DNA from: Bacteroidota bacterium
Lineage (GTDB): Bacteria; Bacteroidota; JABWAT01
Direction of reading: 5' to 3'
NCBI GenBank assembly: GCA_020161835.1
Contig: JAIUNL010000013.1
Span: forward strand, 81,382 to 145,381
DNA: 64,000 nt
Below the pieces are notes generated by a model. It was not told where the DNA came from. It made no database searches and saw nothing but the letters and a program-made list of their open reading frames with translations. Positions within the stretch are counted from its first letter, which is position 1. Every line of letters begins with the position of its first letter. The translations under genes and the position numbers were made by a program. Shown piece after piece: positions 36,664 to 45,627 of this stretch.

Positions 36664-38016
36664 ATGGCACTAGACCGCACCATCATTCCGACTGGCCGTG
36701 AGCCTGACCCCTTTGTTTTTCCGCACTGGCAGGAATTTACTCTGATTAACGGTCTGACTGTTGTTATTTTACCCGATAACCGGTTTCCGCAGATCAGTTA
36801 CCGGCTTATGATTCCTTCAGGTGCAACCCGTGATGGTATGCAGTCAGGACTAACCTCACTAACATCAGAACTTTTGAGCCGGGGAACAAAAACAAAAAGC
36901 AGCAGTGAAATTGCAGAGTTAACCGAAAGTATTGGTGGCCGACTTTCAACAGGAAGTCAATGGGATGCTTCTTTTGGTTTTATTTCTTCATTGAGCAAAT
37001 ACAAAGAAAAGTCACTTTCCCTTCTGGCTGAATCAGTTCTTCATCCGGCATTTCATGAGTCTGATGTTCAGTTTTTAATTGACCAGCGTTTGAACAATTT
37101 GCTCATGAGCCGCGACTCAACATCCTTTCTTGCCAGTTTTGCAATGGGATGTACCCTTTTTCCTGATCACCCGTTTGAGCTTCCAATAAATGGCACACCC
37201 AAAAGCCTGAAAACTTTTACCCGGTCAACAATTTTACAGCATTATAAACGGTGGATTCAGCCGTGTGCAAGCATTCTGATTGTACTTGGTGATGTTGACG
37301 CAGAACAGATCATGCCTCAGGTTGAAACCTCCTTTGCTGAGTGGAAACCCATGCCATGGGAACCCTATTCTTTGCCTGTTTTGCCCCTGATTAAGAAAAA
37401 TCTGGTTGTCATTGCAGATAAGCCGGATGCCGTACAGTCTTCAATCAGAATTGCGCATCACGGCGTATCCAAAAAACATCCTGATATGCCTGCAATCATT
37501 GTGATGAATACCATTTTAGGCGGATATTTTGGCAGCCGGCTGAATCTGAATCTCAGAGAAGATAAAGGATTTACTTATGGGGTACGGTCTGTTTTCTCTG
37601 AACGGATTTTCCCGGGTTATTTTGCTGTTGCAACTGATGTCAGAAATGAAGTAACCGGTGATGCTGTTAAAGAGATTTTTCATGAAATCAGGGGCATGCA
37701 AAAGGAACTGGTTGACCAGAAAACACTTATCAATGTGAGAAATTTTTTGGTTGGGCGTTTTCCGTCAGATTTTGAAACGACTGACCAATTGTCACAGGCC
37801 CTCATGGAACTGAAGCTGTATGGCTTTGACGAAAATTATTTCAGTCGTCTCAGAAACCAGATTTCACGGGTAACGGCAGAACAGGTTCTTGATGCAGCCA
37901 GGAAATATCTTGATCCTGATCATGCTGTCATTGTTGTTGGGGGGAAGGCTTCAGAAATCGAACCCCAACTCAGACAATTTGGCGACGTCACACTTTTTGA
38001 ATCAGACCAGATCTGA
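36664..38016 (+). CDS. M16 peptidase homologue, non-catalytic partner
   Basis: A 450-residue M16-fold protein in which the zinc motif is lost: the equivalent segment reads GLTSLTSELLSRGTKTKSS. It keeps the substrate-positioning Arg/Tyr region in LNLNLREDKGFTYGVRSVFSER, the feature of the beta subunit in M16B pairs. It lies ten bases after the catalytic subunit, so a heterodimer is expected, with this chain completing the substrate cavity. Confidence 0.9.
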   Translation: MALDRTIIPTGREPDPFVFPHWQEFTLINGLTVVILPDNRFPQISYRLMIPSGATRDGMQSGLTSLTSELLSRGTKTKSSSEIAELTESIGGRLSTGSQWDASFGFISSLSKYKEKSLSLLAESVLHPAFHESDVQFLIDQRLNNLLMSRDSTSFLASFAMGCTLFPDHPFELPINGTPKSLKTFTRSTILQHYKRWIQPCASILIVLGDVDAEQIMPQVETSFAEWKPMPWEPYSLPVLPLIKKNLVVIADKPDAVQSSIRIAHHGVSKKHPDMPAIIVMNTILGGYFGSRLNLNLREDKGFTYGVRSVFSERIFPGYFAVATDVRNEVTGDAVKEIFHEIRGMQKELVDQKTLINVRNFLVGRFPSDFETTDQLSQALMELKLYGFDENYFSRLRNQISRVTAEQVLDAARKYLDPDHAVIVVGGKASEIEPQLRQFGDVTLFESDQI

Positions 38017-38045
38017 TCGTTAAATTTAAAGTAAAAAAGCAACTT

Positions 38046-39029
38046 ATGAATCCAGAACAATTACAGCTAATCCATTCAGACTATCAGAAAATCAGGGCAG
38101 AAATTGGGAAGGTCATTGTTGGTCAGGATGAAATTATTGACCAGTTAATTATTGCCCTTTTTGCCCGGGGTCACTGTTTGCTTGTCGGTGTTCCGGGTCT
38201 GGCAAAAACGCTTCTGATTCAAACCCTTGGGAAAGTGCTTGAACTTGATTTTAACCGGGTTCAATTTACGCCTGATCTCATGCCGGGCGATATCACCGGC
38301 ACTGAAATTCTGGATATTGATCCAGAAACATCCTCAAGAAGGTTCAAGTTTATCAAAGGTCCTTTATTCGCCAATCTCATCCTGGCAGATGAAATCAACC
38401 GGACGCCACCCAAAACCCAGTCGGCTTTACTGGAGGCCATGCAGGAAAAACAAATTACCGTATCGGGACAAAGGTACATTTTACCCGATCCGTTTTTCGT
38501 AATGGCGACTCAAAACCCAATTGAGCAGGAAGGCACCTATCCGTTGCCAGAAGCTCAGCTTGACCGGTTTATGTTTTCTCTGCACCTGAATTATCCAACC
38601 GAAGAGCAGGAACGTGAAGTCATCAGAAGAACTACTTCAGGCAGAACTGAAACGTTGTCTGGTATTCTCAGCCGTGAAAAAATTCTGGCTTACCAGAAAC
38701 AAATTCCTGAAACTCCGGTTTCAGACTGGTTGATTGACCGGGTTGTAAGGTTAGTGAATATGACCAGAACCGAATCACCCTTTTTCCCGGATTCGGTAAA
38801 AACCTATATCAGATGGGGAGCCGGACCCCGTGCTTCTCAGGCCTTGATACTTGCCGCCAAAGTCAGAGCTGCACTTTCGGGAAAACTGGTTCCAGACTGG
38901 GATGATATTGAATATGTTTACAAACCGATTCTTAGGCACCGTATTATTTTAACTTTTTCTGCAGAAGCTGAAGGAATTTCACCTGATGATCTTCTTGAAA
39001 CAATTCTAAAAGAACTTAACTCAAAGTAA
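38046..39029 (+). CDS. MoxR-family AAA+ ATPase
   Basis: A 327-residue cytoplasmic ATPase. Walker A is GVPGLAKT (about 48-55) and Walker B is LILADEINR. A strongly conserved MoxR block follows, MATQNPIEQEGTYPLPEAQLDRF, with sensor 1, and a lid domain with GAGPRASQAL. MoxR proteins are chaperone-like and usually act with VWA-domain and DUF58 proteins encoded next to them. Here the next gene is a secreted subtilisin and no DUF58 or VWA gene is in the window, so any partner lies elsewhere. Confidence 0.93.
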   Translation: MNPEQLQLIHSDYQKIRAEIGKVIVGQDEIIDQLIIALFARGHCLLVGVPGLAKTLLIQTLGKVLELDFNRVQFTPDLMPGDITGTEILDIDPETSSRRFKFIKGPLFANLILADEINRTPPKTQSALLEAMQEKQITVSGQRYILPDPFFVMATQNPIEQEGTYPLPEAQLDRFMFSLHLNYPTEEQEREVIRRTTSGRTETLSGILSREKILAYQKQIPETPVSDWLIDRVVRLVNMTRTESPFFPDSVKTYIRWGAGPRASQALILAAKVRAALSGKLVPDWDDIEYVYKPILRHRIILTFSAEAEGISPDDLLETILKELNSK

Positions 39030-39030
39030 T

Positions 39031-41034
39031 ATGAAAATTTTCGTTTTTTTCTTTTCCTTTTTCCTTGCCACTTCGCTTCTGGCCAGTGAAAAATATTGGA
39101 TTCAATTCAAAGATAAAAATCATACTGTTTCTCCCGAGCAGCTTACAAAGCTTTTTTCTGAACGGGCAATCGAAAAACGGGTCAATTCAGGCAAACCTTT
39201 TGACTGGTACGACAAACCTGTAAACGAAAACTATGTGAAGGCTCTCGAGAATCTGGGTTTGAAAATCGAAAACACATCACGGTGGTTAAATGCCGTTACT
39301 GTAAGGGCAAGTGAAGTTCAACTTTCTTCTGTCAGATCTCTTTCTTTCGTTGAAAAAATAGAATCTGTAAACAAGTTCACTCTGCGCAGGGAAAGTTCTG
39401 AACCTGTTCCGGCACAAGATTTCCTGATTGAAAAAAGTTCTGATGCTGATTACGGAACAAGTCTCTCTCAAAATGCACAAACCAAATTGGTTGATCTGCA
39501 CAATTTAGGAATAACCGGAAAAGGACTTTATGTAGGGTTGCTTGATGCCGGGACAAGATGGCGTAACAATATCGCTTTTCCAGGACTGAAAGTAATTGCA
39601 GAATATGATTTCGTTGAAAAGGATACTGACGCATCAGGTGATGATTCTCACGGAACTGCAGTTTTATCGCTTATGGCGGCCAACTTGCCTGGTACCGGAA
39701 TCGGGGGGACTTTTGGCTCTTCATTTTTAATCGGGAAAACCGAATATTCACCAACAGAAACACAAATTGAAGAAGATAACTGGGTTGCGGGTATTGAATG
39801 GATGGATGCACAAGGTGCTGATGTTGTTAATTCATCTCTGGGATATACAACTTTTGATAACGGTGCAGGTTACTTCTATTCAAATGGTGATTTTGACGGA
39901 AAAACAGCCAAGGTCACAATTGCAGCTGATATTGCTGCAATTGAAAAGGGGATTGCCGTTTTTATTTCAGCGGGAAATGAGGGCAGCAACAAATTTGGTA
40001 CTTTATGTGCACCATCAGATGGCTTTTATGTTTTTTCATCAGGTGCGGTTGACGGGGACGGCCTTTTGGCCAGTTTTTCTTCAACAGGCCCAACAAATGA
40101 TGGCAGAATCAAACCTGATGGTCTTAGCCGTGGCGTGTACAATTGGGTAGCAAAACCGGGGGATAAAATCAATCCGAACGGATATTTTGCCTACGGAAAC
40201 GGAACCAGTTATGCAACACCGTTATCTGCAAGTGCGGGTGCCCTGATTTTAAGCGTATATCCGGAATTATCACCAATCGACTTGAATGATGCCTTGAGAA
40301 ATACTGCATCGAAATCTGCAAACCCGGACAACAAATATGGGTATGGAGTTTTAAATGCAGTTCAGGCACTTTATTCATTTGGTCCTGCAGTAAGTAATAC
40401 ATTTACAATATCTTATGATGGATCAGGATTTGATTTATCAGGCCACTTGAGCTGGAATGAACCGATAGATCAGACACAAACAACCATCCAGCTTTTTGAT
40501 AAAAATACAGCTTTAACAGTTCCCGTTACCACTTTGATCAACGGAACCGAAGTCAATTTCAGTTTTGAAACCAATCAGGCACTTACCGATACGGTATGGT
40601 TTGAAATTACAGGAAAAACAACCGGTGGTAAGTCCTTTACTTGGCCAAAAAAATCAGAATTCCGCAGATATTTTGTTCCGGGAAAAACAGAAACTGAAAC
40701 CGGAAATTTGAGAAGGTCTTCCGGTCGTTTTACAGATTCAACTTTCAATACGGCTAAACCAACTTCTTTCGTTGTTGGAGATCCTTATCCAAATCCGTTC
40801 AATCCAACAACACGATTTAAAGTTTTATCCCCGGTTTCCGCACCCTATACAGTCAGGGTATTTAACTCAATTGGTCAGCAGGTTGATGTCTGGTCAGGAA
40901 ATCTGGTTCCGGGGACCAATTATCTCGATTGGAATCCGTCAGCTCTATCCGTTATGCCATCTTCTGGTGTGTACTTTCTTTCGGTCTCCTCTGGCTCTGC
41001 CCTGCAACTCAAATCGGTCGTTTATCTGAGGTAA
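39031..41034 (+). CDS. secreted subtilisin-like serine protease (S8) with T9SS sorting domain
   Basis: A 667-residue exported protease. Residues 1-19 form a signal peptide and an I9-like propeptide region follows (YWIQFKDK to about 125). The catalytic triad is Asp172 in GLLDAGTRW, His207 in DDSHGTAV and Ser393 in GNGTSYATP; the oxyanion Asn is in ISAGNEGSN. A beta-rich linker leads to the C-terminal sorting domain: VVGDPYPNPFNPTTRFKV, with VRVFNSIGQQVDVW and SSGVYFLSVSSG. The YPNPFNPTT form is common in FCB bacteria. It starts one base after the MoxR gene stop. The last residues overlap the ribosome site of the next gene. Confidence 0.93.
   Translation: MKIFVFFFSFFLATSLLASEKYWIQFKDKNHTVSPEQLTKLFSERAIEKRVNSGKPFDWYDKPVNENYVKALENLGLKIENTSRWLNAVTVRASEVQLSSVRSLSFVEKIESVNKFTLRRESSEPVPAQDFLIEKSSDADYGTSLSQNAQTKLVDLHNLGITGKGLYVGLLDAGTRWRNNIAFPGLKVIAEYDFVEKDTDASGDDSHGTAVLSLMAANLPGTGIGGTFGSSFLIGKTEYSPTETQIEEDNWVAGIEWMDAQGADVVNSSLGYTTFDNGAGYFYSNGDFDGKTAKVTIAADIAAIEKGIAVFISAGNEGSNKFGTLCAPSDGFYVFSSGAVDGDGLLASFSSTGPTNDGRIKPDGLSRGVYNWVAKPGDKINPNGYFAYGNGTSYATPLSASAGALILSVYPELSPIDLNDALRNTASKSANPDNKYGYGVLNAVQALYSFGPAVSNTFTISYDGSGFDLSGHLSWNEPIDQTQTTIQLFDKNTALTVPVTTLINGTEVNFSFETNQALTDTVWFEITGKTTGGKSFTWPKKSEFRRYFVPGKTETETGNLRRSSGRFTDSTFNTAKPTSFVVGDPYPNPFNPTTRFKVLSPVSAPYTVRVFNSIGQQVDVWSGNLVPGTNYLDWNPSALSVMPSSGVYFLSVSSGSALQLKSVVYLR
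41028..41031 (+). promoter_or_regulatory. ribosome binding site for the TTG start of the permease
   Basis: GAGG lies six bases before TTG 41038 and runs into the protease stop codon. It supports TTG as the start and couples translation of the two genes. Confidence 0.55.
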
Positions 41035-41037
41035 ATT

Positions 41038-42261
41038 TTGGATTTCCGTGAAGTTCTTTCGATGTCATTCGACTCGATCAGAACAAATAAACTTCGTGCT
41101 TCTTTAACCATCCTGGGTATAGTCATTGGTGTTTTTTCTGTAATTTCGGTTATGACTGCTGTTCAAACTCTTGAAAACTCTATCAATTCGGGTTTGAATG
41201 TGATGGGAACCAACTCGTTTATAATCCAGAAATATCCGGCAATTCAAATGGGGATGGGAAATCGCTGGAAGTTTAGAAACAGGCAGGATATTACCTGGGA
41301 ACAATGCAAGTTTGTAAAGGAAAAAAACGAAAAGGCTTTATACGTTTCAATAACTGAGAATCAGGGCGGGGGTTTGGTTTCATCTGATTATGAAACGTCA
41401 AGGCCAAATGTAGACGTTGCCGGTTCTGATGAGGCAACTCTTGCCACACTGGGCAAAAATCTAGGCACAGGAAGAAATTTTACCGAGGGTGAAATTGAAT
41501 CAAGCCGGAATATTGCAATTCTCGGGGTTGAACTCGCCACCAAATTATTTCCAAATATGAATCCGATTGGTCAGACAGTAAAAATGAAAGGATCACGGTT
41601 CGAAATTATTGGCGTAATGGAGAAGCAGGGTTCCTCATTTGGTCAAAGCCAGGATAATGTGATTTACATCCCAATTACCATTTTTATCAGAATGTATAAC
41701 GAAAAAAGCCTGAGTATTGCAGTCATGGCACCCAATTCTGAAAGTTATGCCGATGTTGAAGATCATATCACCGGATTGCTCAGACTGGCCAGAAAAGTTC
41801 CACCAGGCGAAGATAATGACTTTGAAATTTTTTCAAATGAAAGCCTGATAGAAACATTCCGCAATTTTACCATTATTTTTTCAGGTGCTGCCGGTGGCAT
41901 TAGTTTTATTGCGCTTCTGGCTGCCGGAATCGGAATTATGAACATTATGCTCGTTTCAGTAACCGAAAGAACCCGTGAAATTGGTGTAAGAAAAGCCATC
42001 GGTGCAAGAAAACAGGATATTATGAGGCAGTTCCTTTACGAAGCCATTGTTCTTTCGCAGGTTGGTGGCCTTATTGGTATTTTTTTTGGTGTTCTTGGCG
42101 GGAATCTGGTTGCCCTTTTTATGGATATTGCACCAACATTTCCATGGTTATGGGCTTTAATCGGGATTACGGTGTGTACAATAATTGGTGTCGTTTTTGG
42201 AATTTACCCAGCCTGGAAAGCTTCTCAGCTTGATCCGATTGAGGCTCTCAGATATGAATAG
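41038..42261 (+). CDS. MacB-like ABC transporter permease
   Basis: A 407-residue inner-membrane permease of the MacB/FtsX type. TM1 is about residues 20-45 (RASLTILGIVIGVFSVISVMTAV). A large periplasmic MacB_PCD domain follows, with FTEGEIESSRNIAILG and NPIGQTVKMKGSRFEIIGVM. The C-terminal FtsX core has SVTERTREIGVRKAIGARK and PAWKASQLDPIEALRYE, the family ending. Such permeases do not form a channel but transmit force to export lipoproteins or peptides. No ATP-binding subunit lies next to it in this window. The start is TTG with GAGG upstream. Confidence 0.9.
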   Translation: MDFREVLSMSFDSIRTNKLRASLTILGIVIGVFSVISVMTAVQTLENSINSGLNVMGTNSFIIQKYPAIQMGMGNRWKFRNRQDITWEQCKFVKEKNEKALYVSITENQGGGLVSSDYETSRPNVDVAGSDEATLATLGKNLGTGRNFTEGEIESSRNIAILGVELATKLFPNMNPIGQTVKMKGSRFEIIGVMEKQGSSFGQSQDNVIYIPITIFIRMYNEKSLSIAVMAPNSESYADVEDHITGLLRLARKVPPGEDNDFEIFSNESLIETFRNFTIIFSGAAGGISFIALLAAGIGIMNIMLVSVTERTREIGVRKAIGARKQDIMRQFLYEAIVLSQVGGLIGIFFGVLGGNLVALFMDIAPTFPWLWALIGITVCTIIGVVFGIYPAWKASQLDPIEALRYE

Positions 42262-42270
42262 GAAATAAAA

Positions 42271-42978
42271 ATGTCTCTTAACGGAAAAGTGGTTGTTGTA
42301 ACCGGTGCTTCAAGTGGTATTGGTGCAGTTTTATCTGCAAAACTGGTAGAATCCGGCGCCCGTGTTTTTGGAGTTTCAAGACGTGAAACTGAGTTGAAAA
42401 AACTTCAGAATGAACTCGGTTCATCTTTCAGCTATTCCATTGCTGATGTTGGTTCCTGGCCCGATGTTTCACGGGCAGCAAGTGAAATTTTTGAAAAGGC
42501 AGGAAAAATTGATGCATTGGTAAACAATGCAGGTTTTGGTATTTTTAAACCGGTTGACCAACTTTCAATTGAAGAGTGGAATTCCCAGATTCAAACCAAC
42601 CTGACAGGAGCATTTTATTTTTCAAAAGCCGTGATACCTGAATTAAAAAAACAGGGTGGAGGATCAATTATTAACATTGCTTCCATTGCCGGACTTCAGG
42701 CCATACCGAATGCATCTGCCTATAACGCTTCAAAGTTTGGGATGGTTGGGTTGAGTGAATCTATGATGCTTGAACTCAGACCTTATGGTATCCGGGTGAC
42801 GAGCATCTGCCCGGGTTCAGTTGATACCCCATTTTTCAATGACGTTCCAGAAAACCTCGTTTCTTCCTACAAACTAACGCCTGAAAATATTGCCGATTCA
42901 GTCATTTACGTTCTCAATCAGCCTGAACACCTGGTCGTAGATAAAATTGTACTGCGTCCTGCAGGTAAACGAATTTAA
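42271..42978 (+). CDS. short-chain dehydrogenase/reductase
   Basis: A 235-residue NAD(P)-dependent oxidoreductase of the classical SDR family. It has the nucleotide motif VTGASSGIGA, the NNAGFG structural motif, the catalytic Ser in IASIAGL and the Tyr-x-x-x-Lys pair in AYNASKFG, followed by CPGSVDTPF. An Arg shortly after the first strand (SRRE) suggests NADPH preference. The substrate cannot be predicted. It lies ten bases after the permease gene and may be co-transcribed. Confidence 0.92.
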   Translation: MSLNGKVVVVTGASSGIGAVLSAKLVESGARVFGVSRRETELKKLQNELGSSFSYSIADVGSWPDVSRAASEIFEKAGKIDALVNNAGFGIFKPVDQLSIEEWNSQIQTNLTGAFYFSKAVIPELKKQGGGSIINIASIAGLQAIPNASAYNASKFGMVGLSESMMLELRPYGIRVTSICPGSVDTPFFNDVPENLVSSYKLTPENIADSVIYVLNQPEHLVVDKIVLRPAGKRI

Positions 42979-43011
42979 TTTTACCCAAAAACTAATTCCG
43001 GAATATTCAGA

Positions 43012-44892
43012 ATGAAGCGACTTTCAATTCTGTCCCTTTTCATTTTTATTCTTATCTTAACAGGATGTAAAAATGACCAAAATACAGATCATAAAAACCT
43101 GGAGACAACAATGAAAGATCCCCATTCCTATGGAAATCCGGATGAAGTCATTATCCGCCATCTTGACTGGACTGCTGTTGTTAATTTTGAAGCCAAGACC
43201 CTTTCAGCTACGGCTGTTTTGACCATTGAAAACCTGACGGGAACTGATTCTCTTGTTTTGGATACCCGTGATCTTGCAATTGAAAGTATCACACTGGGAA
43301 AAGAAAAGGAAGTTACCCCTTTTCGGATCGGGCAAGCTGATTCTGTATTCGGGGCTCCCTTAACTATCACCATCAAACCAGGAACAAACCTGGTAACAAT
43401 TTCATACCAAACCAAGCCAGAAGCTGCTGCTTTGCAATGGTTGTCTCCAGCTCAAACCCTGGGAAAGAAAACCCCATTTTTGTTCACACAATCTCAGGCC
43501 ATTCTGGCCAGAACCTGGATTCCGCTTCAGGATGGGCCACAGGTTCGGTTTACTTATTCGGCACAAGTTTCCGTTCCACCTGGAATGCTGGCTTTAATGA
43601 GTGCTTCCAATCCGCAGAAAAAATCTGAAAATGGTGTATATCAATTTAAAATGGAGCAACCCATTCCGTCTTATCTGATGGCACTTGCAGTAGGTGACAT
43701 CGAATTTAAACCGGTTGGGAAAAGATGCGGTATTTATGCAGAACCTGCCCAGCTTGAAGCGGCTGCATGGGAATTCTCAGATACTGAAAAAATGGTTGAA
43801 GCTGCTGAGCAGATTTACGGACCCTACCGATGGGATCGTTATGATGTTCTTGTTCTTCCGCCTAGTTTTCCTTTTGGTGGTATGGAAAACCCCCGGCTTA
43901 CTTTTGCAACTCCAACTGTCATTGCCGGTGACAAATCACTGGTTGCACTTATTGCCCATGAATTAGCCCATAGCTGGTCAGGAAATCTGGTTACCAATGC
44001 AGTGTGGGATGATTTCTGGCTGAATGAAGGGTTCACAGTTTATTTTGAAGGCCGGATCATGGAACACGTTTACGGACGTGATTTTGCCGAGATGGAGCAA
44101 CGGCTTGGGTTTGAAGATTTAAAAGCTACAATGGCAGAACTTGGTGACACAAGCCGGGATTCTCATCTAAAACTCGATCTGAAAGGACGTGACCCTGATG
44201 AGGGCGTTTCTGACATTGCCTACGAAAAAGGTGCCAATTTTCTCAGAGTTTGTGAAAAAGCAGCAGGCCGTGAGAAATGGGATACATTTGTTAAAGGTTA
44301 TTTTGAAAAATATGCCTTTACTTCAATGACAACTGAAAAGTTTATCACTTATTTTGAAGAACATTTTATCGCCGGAGATTCGGTTCTTTCAAGTAAAATC
44401 AGGTTGAAAGAGTGGATTTACGGTCCTGGAATTCCTGACAATGTGGTTGAGTACAATTCTGTCAGGCTTCTTGCTGTTGATCATGAAATTAAAAGATGGA
44501 ACAGCGGGACCAAAGCCACAGAACTGAATGCGAAAAGCTGGGCAACGCCAGAGTGGCTTTATTTTCTTCGTGGTATTCCACATAATGAAAGTCTCGAAAG
44601 AATGGAAGAACTTGATAAAACCTTTCATTTCTCAACCTCAGGGAATTCTGAAATTTTAGCTGAATGGCTGGAACATTCCATTCAGGTTGGCTATAAACCT
44701 GCGTATCCGGCAATTGAAAAGTTTCTGACCACAGTTGGTCGCCGAAAATTTTTAAAACCTTTGTATCAGCAATTACTCAGAACAAACTCAGGTAAAGAAT
44801 TAGCCTGGTCAATTTATGTAAAAGCCAGACCAGGTTACCACTCAGTTGCAGTAAAAACAATTGATGAAATGATAGGTTGGTCGAAAAATTAG
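43012..44892 (+). CDS. M1-family aminopeptidase lipoprotein (leukotriene A4 hydrolase-like)
   Basis: A 626-residue zinc aminopeptidase carried on a lipoprotein signal (lipobox LTGC, Cys near 19), so it acts outside the cytoplasm. An N-terminal beta-sandwich domain leads to the exopeptidase motif FGGMENPRLTF. The zinc site HELAHSW follows, with His316, Glu317, His320 and Glu339 in LNEGFTVYFE. YEKGANFL gives the catalytic Tyr region. The helical C-terminal domain (about 480-626) matches the leukotriene A4 hydrolase subfamily. It probably trims peptides for uptake. Confidence 0.93.
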   Translation: MKRLSILSLFIFILILTGCKNDQNTDHKNLETTMKDPHSYGNPDEVIIRHLDWTAVVNFEAKTLSATAVLTIENLTGTDSLVLDTRDLAIESITLGKEKEVTPFRIGQADSVFGAPLTITIKPGTNLVTISYQTKPEAAALQWLSPAQTLGKKTPFLFTQSQAILARTWIPLQDGPQVRFTYSAQVSVPPGMLALMSASNPQKKSENGVYQFKMEQPIPSYLMALAVGDIEFKPVGKRCGIYAEPAQLEAAAWEFSDTEKMVEAAEQIYGPYRWDRYDVLVLPPSFPFGGMENPRLTFATPTVIAGDKSLVALIAHELAHSWSGNLVTNAVWDDFWLNEGFTVYFEGRIMEHVYGRDFAEMEQRLGFEDLKATMAELGDTSRDSHLKLDLKGRDPDEGVSDIAYEKGANFLRVCEKAAGREKWDTFVKGYFEKYAFTSMTTEKFITYFEEHFIAGDSVLSSKIRLKEWIYGPGIPDNVVEYNSVRLLAVDHEIKRWNSGTKATELNAKSWATPEWLYFLRGIPHNESLERMEELDKTFHFSTSGNSEILAEWLEHSIQVGYKPAYPAIEKFLTTVGRRKFLKPLYQQLLRTNSGKELAWSIYVKARPGYHSVAVKTIDEMIGWSKN

Positions 44893-44974
44893 ATTTAATT
44901 AAAACTGAAAGGGGATAATTGACAGAATTTCTTTGTTAATTTAATTACTTTCGTTTTTTATTTACCGGGATACT

Positions 44975-45586
44975 ATGCGCTTACTCATTGTTGATGATGC
45001 CCCTGAAAACATTCTGGTTTTGAGAAAAATGCTTTCAGAGTTTAAGTTTGAAGAAGTTGGATCAGCCGGCTCGGGTGAAGAAGCACTTTCCCTTCTGAAC
45101 AACAGGAAAACTTTTAATCAGTTTGATATTATTCTGATGGATATTTCAATGCCGGGAATTGATGGTATTGAAGCTACACGTATGATCAGAGAGGATGAAG
45201 ATTTACGTGACATTCCTGTTATTATGGTTACGGGCTACGGATCTGACGAGTATCTTGCCACCGCATTTAGCGCAGGGGCAAACGATTACCTGACCCGCCC
45301 TGTGAAGAAAATTGAAATATATGCCCGGGTAAAAGCTGCACTCCGACTGAAAAGAGCAATTGACGAAAGGAAGAATACCATTTCTGAATTGCAGGATGCG
45401 CTGAATAATATTAAAACACTCAGCGGTTTATTGCCAATATGCGCTTCTTGTAAAAAAATAAGGGATGATTCGGGTTACTGGAATCAGGTTGAAACCTATA
45501 TCATGCAACACACCGATGCATCGTTTACCCATGGCTATTGTCCTGATTGTACAGAGAAATTTAAAGAAGAATACAGAAGAAAATAA
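44975..45586 (+). CDS. response regulator with Cys-rich C-terminal motif
   Basis: A 203-residue protein. The receiver domain (about 1-120) has LIVDDAPEN, a likely phospho-Asp56 in ILMDISMPG, the Thr in VMVTGYG and a Lys in TRPVKK. A short coiled-coil linker follows. The tail is LPICASCKKIRDD with GYWNQVETY and then HGYCPDC, a conserved extension seen on receiver and PAS proteins whose two Cys pairs may bind metal. There is no DNA-binding domain, so the output is likely protein-protein or enzymatic. No kinase gene is adjacent. A strong terminator follows. Confidence 0.88.
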   Translation: MRLLIVDDAPENILVLRKMLSEFKFEEVGSAGSGEEALSLLNNRKTFNQFDIILMDISMPGIDGIEATRMIREDEDLRDIPVIMVTGYGSDEYLATAFSAGANDYLTRPVKKIEIYARVKAALRLKRAIDERKNTISELQDALNNIKTLSGLLPICASCKKIRDDSGYWNQVETYIMQHTDASFTHGYCPDCTEKFKEEYRRK

Positions 45587-45614
45587 AAAAAGTCTGGGGA
45601 ACCAGACTTTTTTT
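45585..45614. terminator. bidirectional intrinsic terminator
   Basis: A perfect 13-bp stem made of seven A then GTCTGG, loop GGAA, then CCAGAC and seven T. It lies between the convergent ends of the response regulator (45586) and the macroglobulin gene (45628). The A-rich and T-rich flanks let it work on both strands. Confidence 0.93.
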
Positions 45615-45627
45615 ATTTTAAGTAAAA

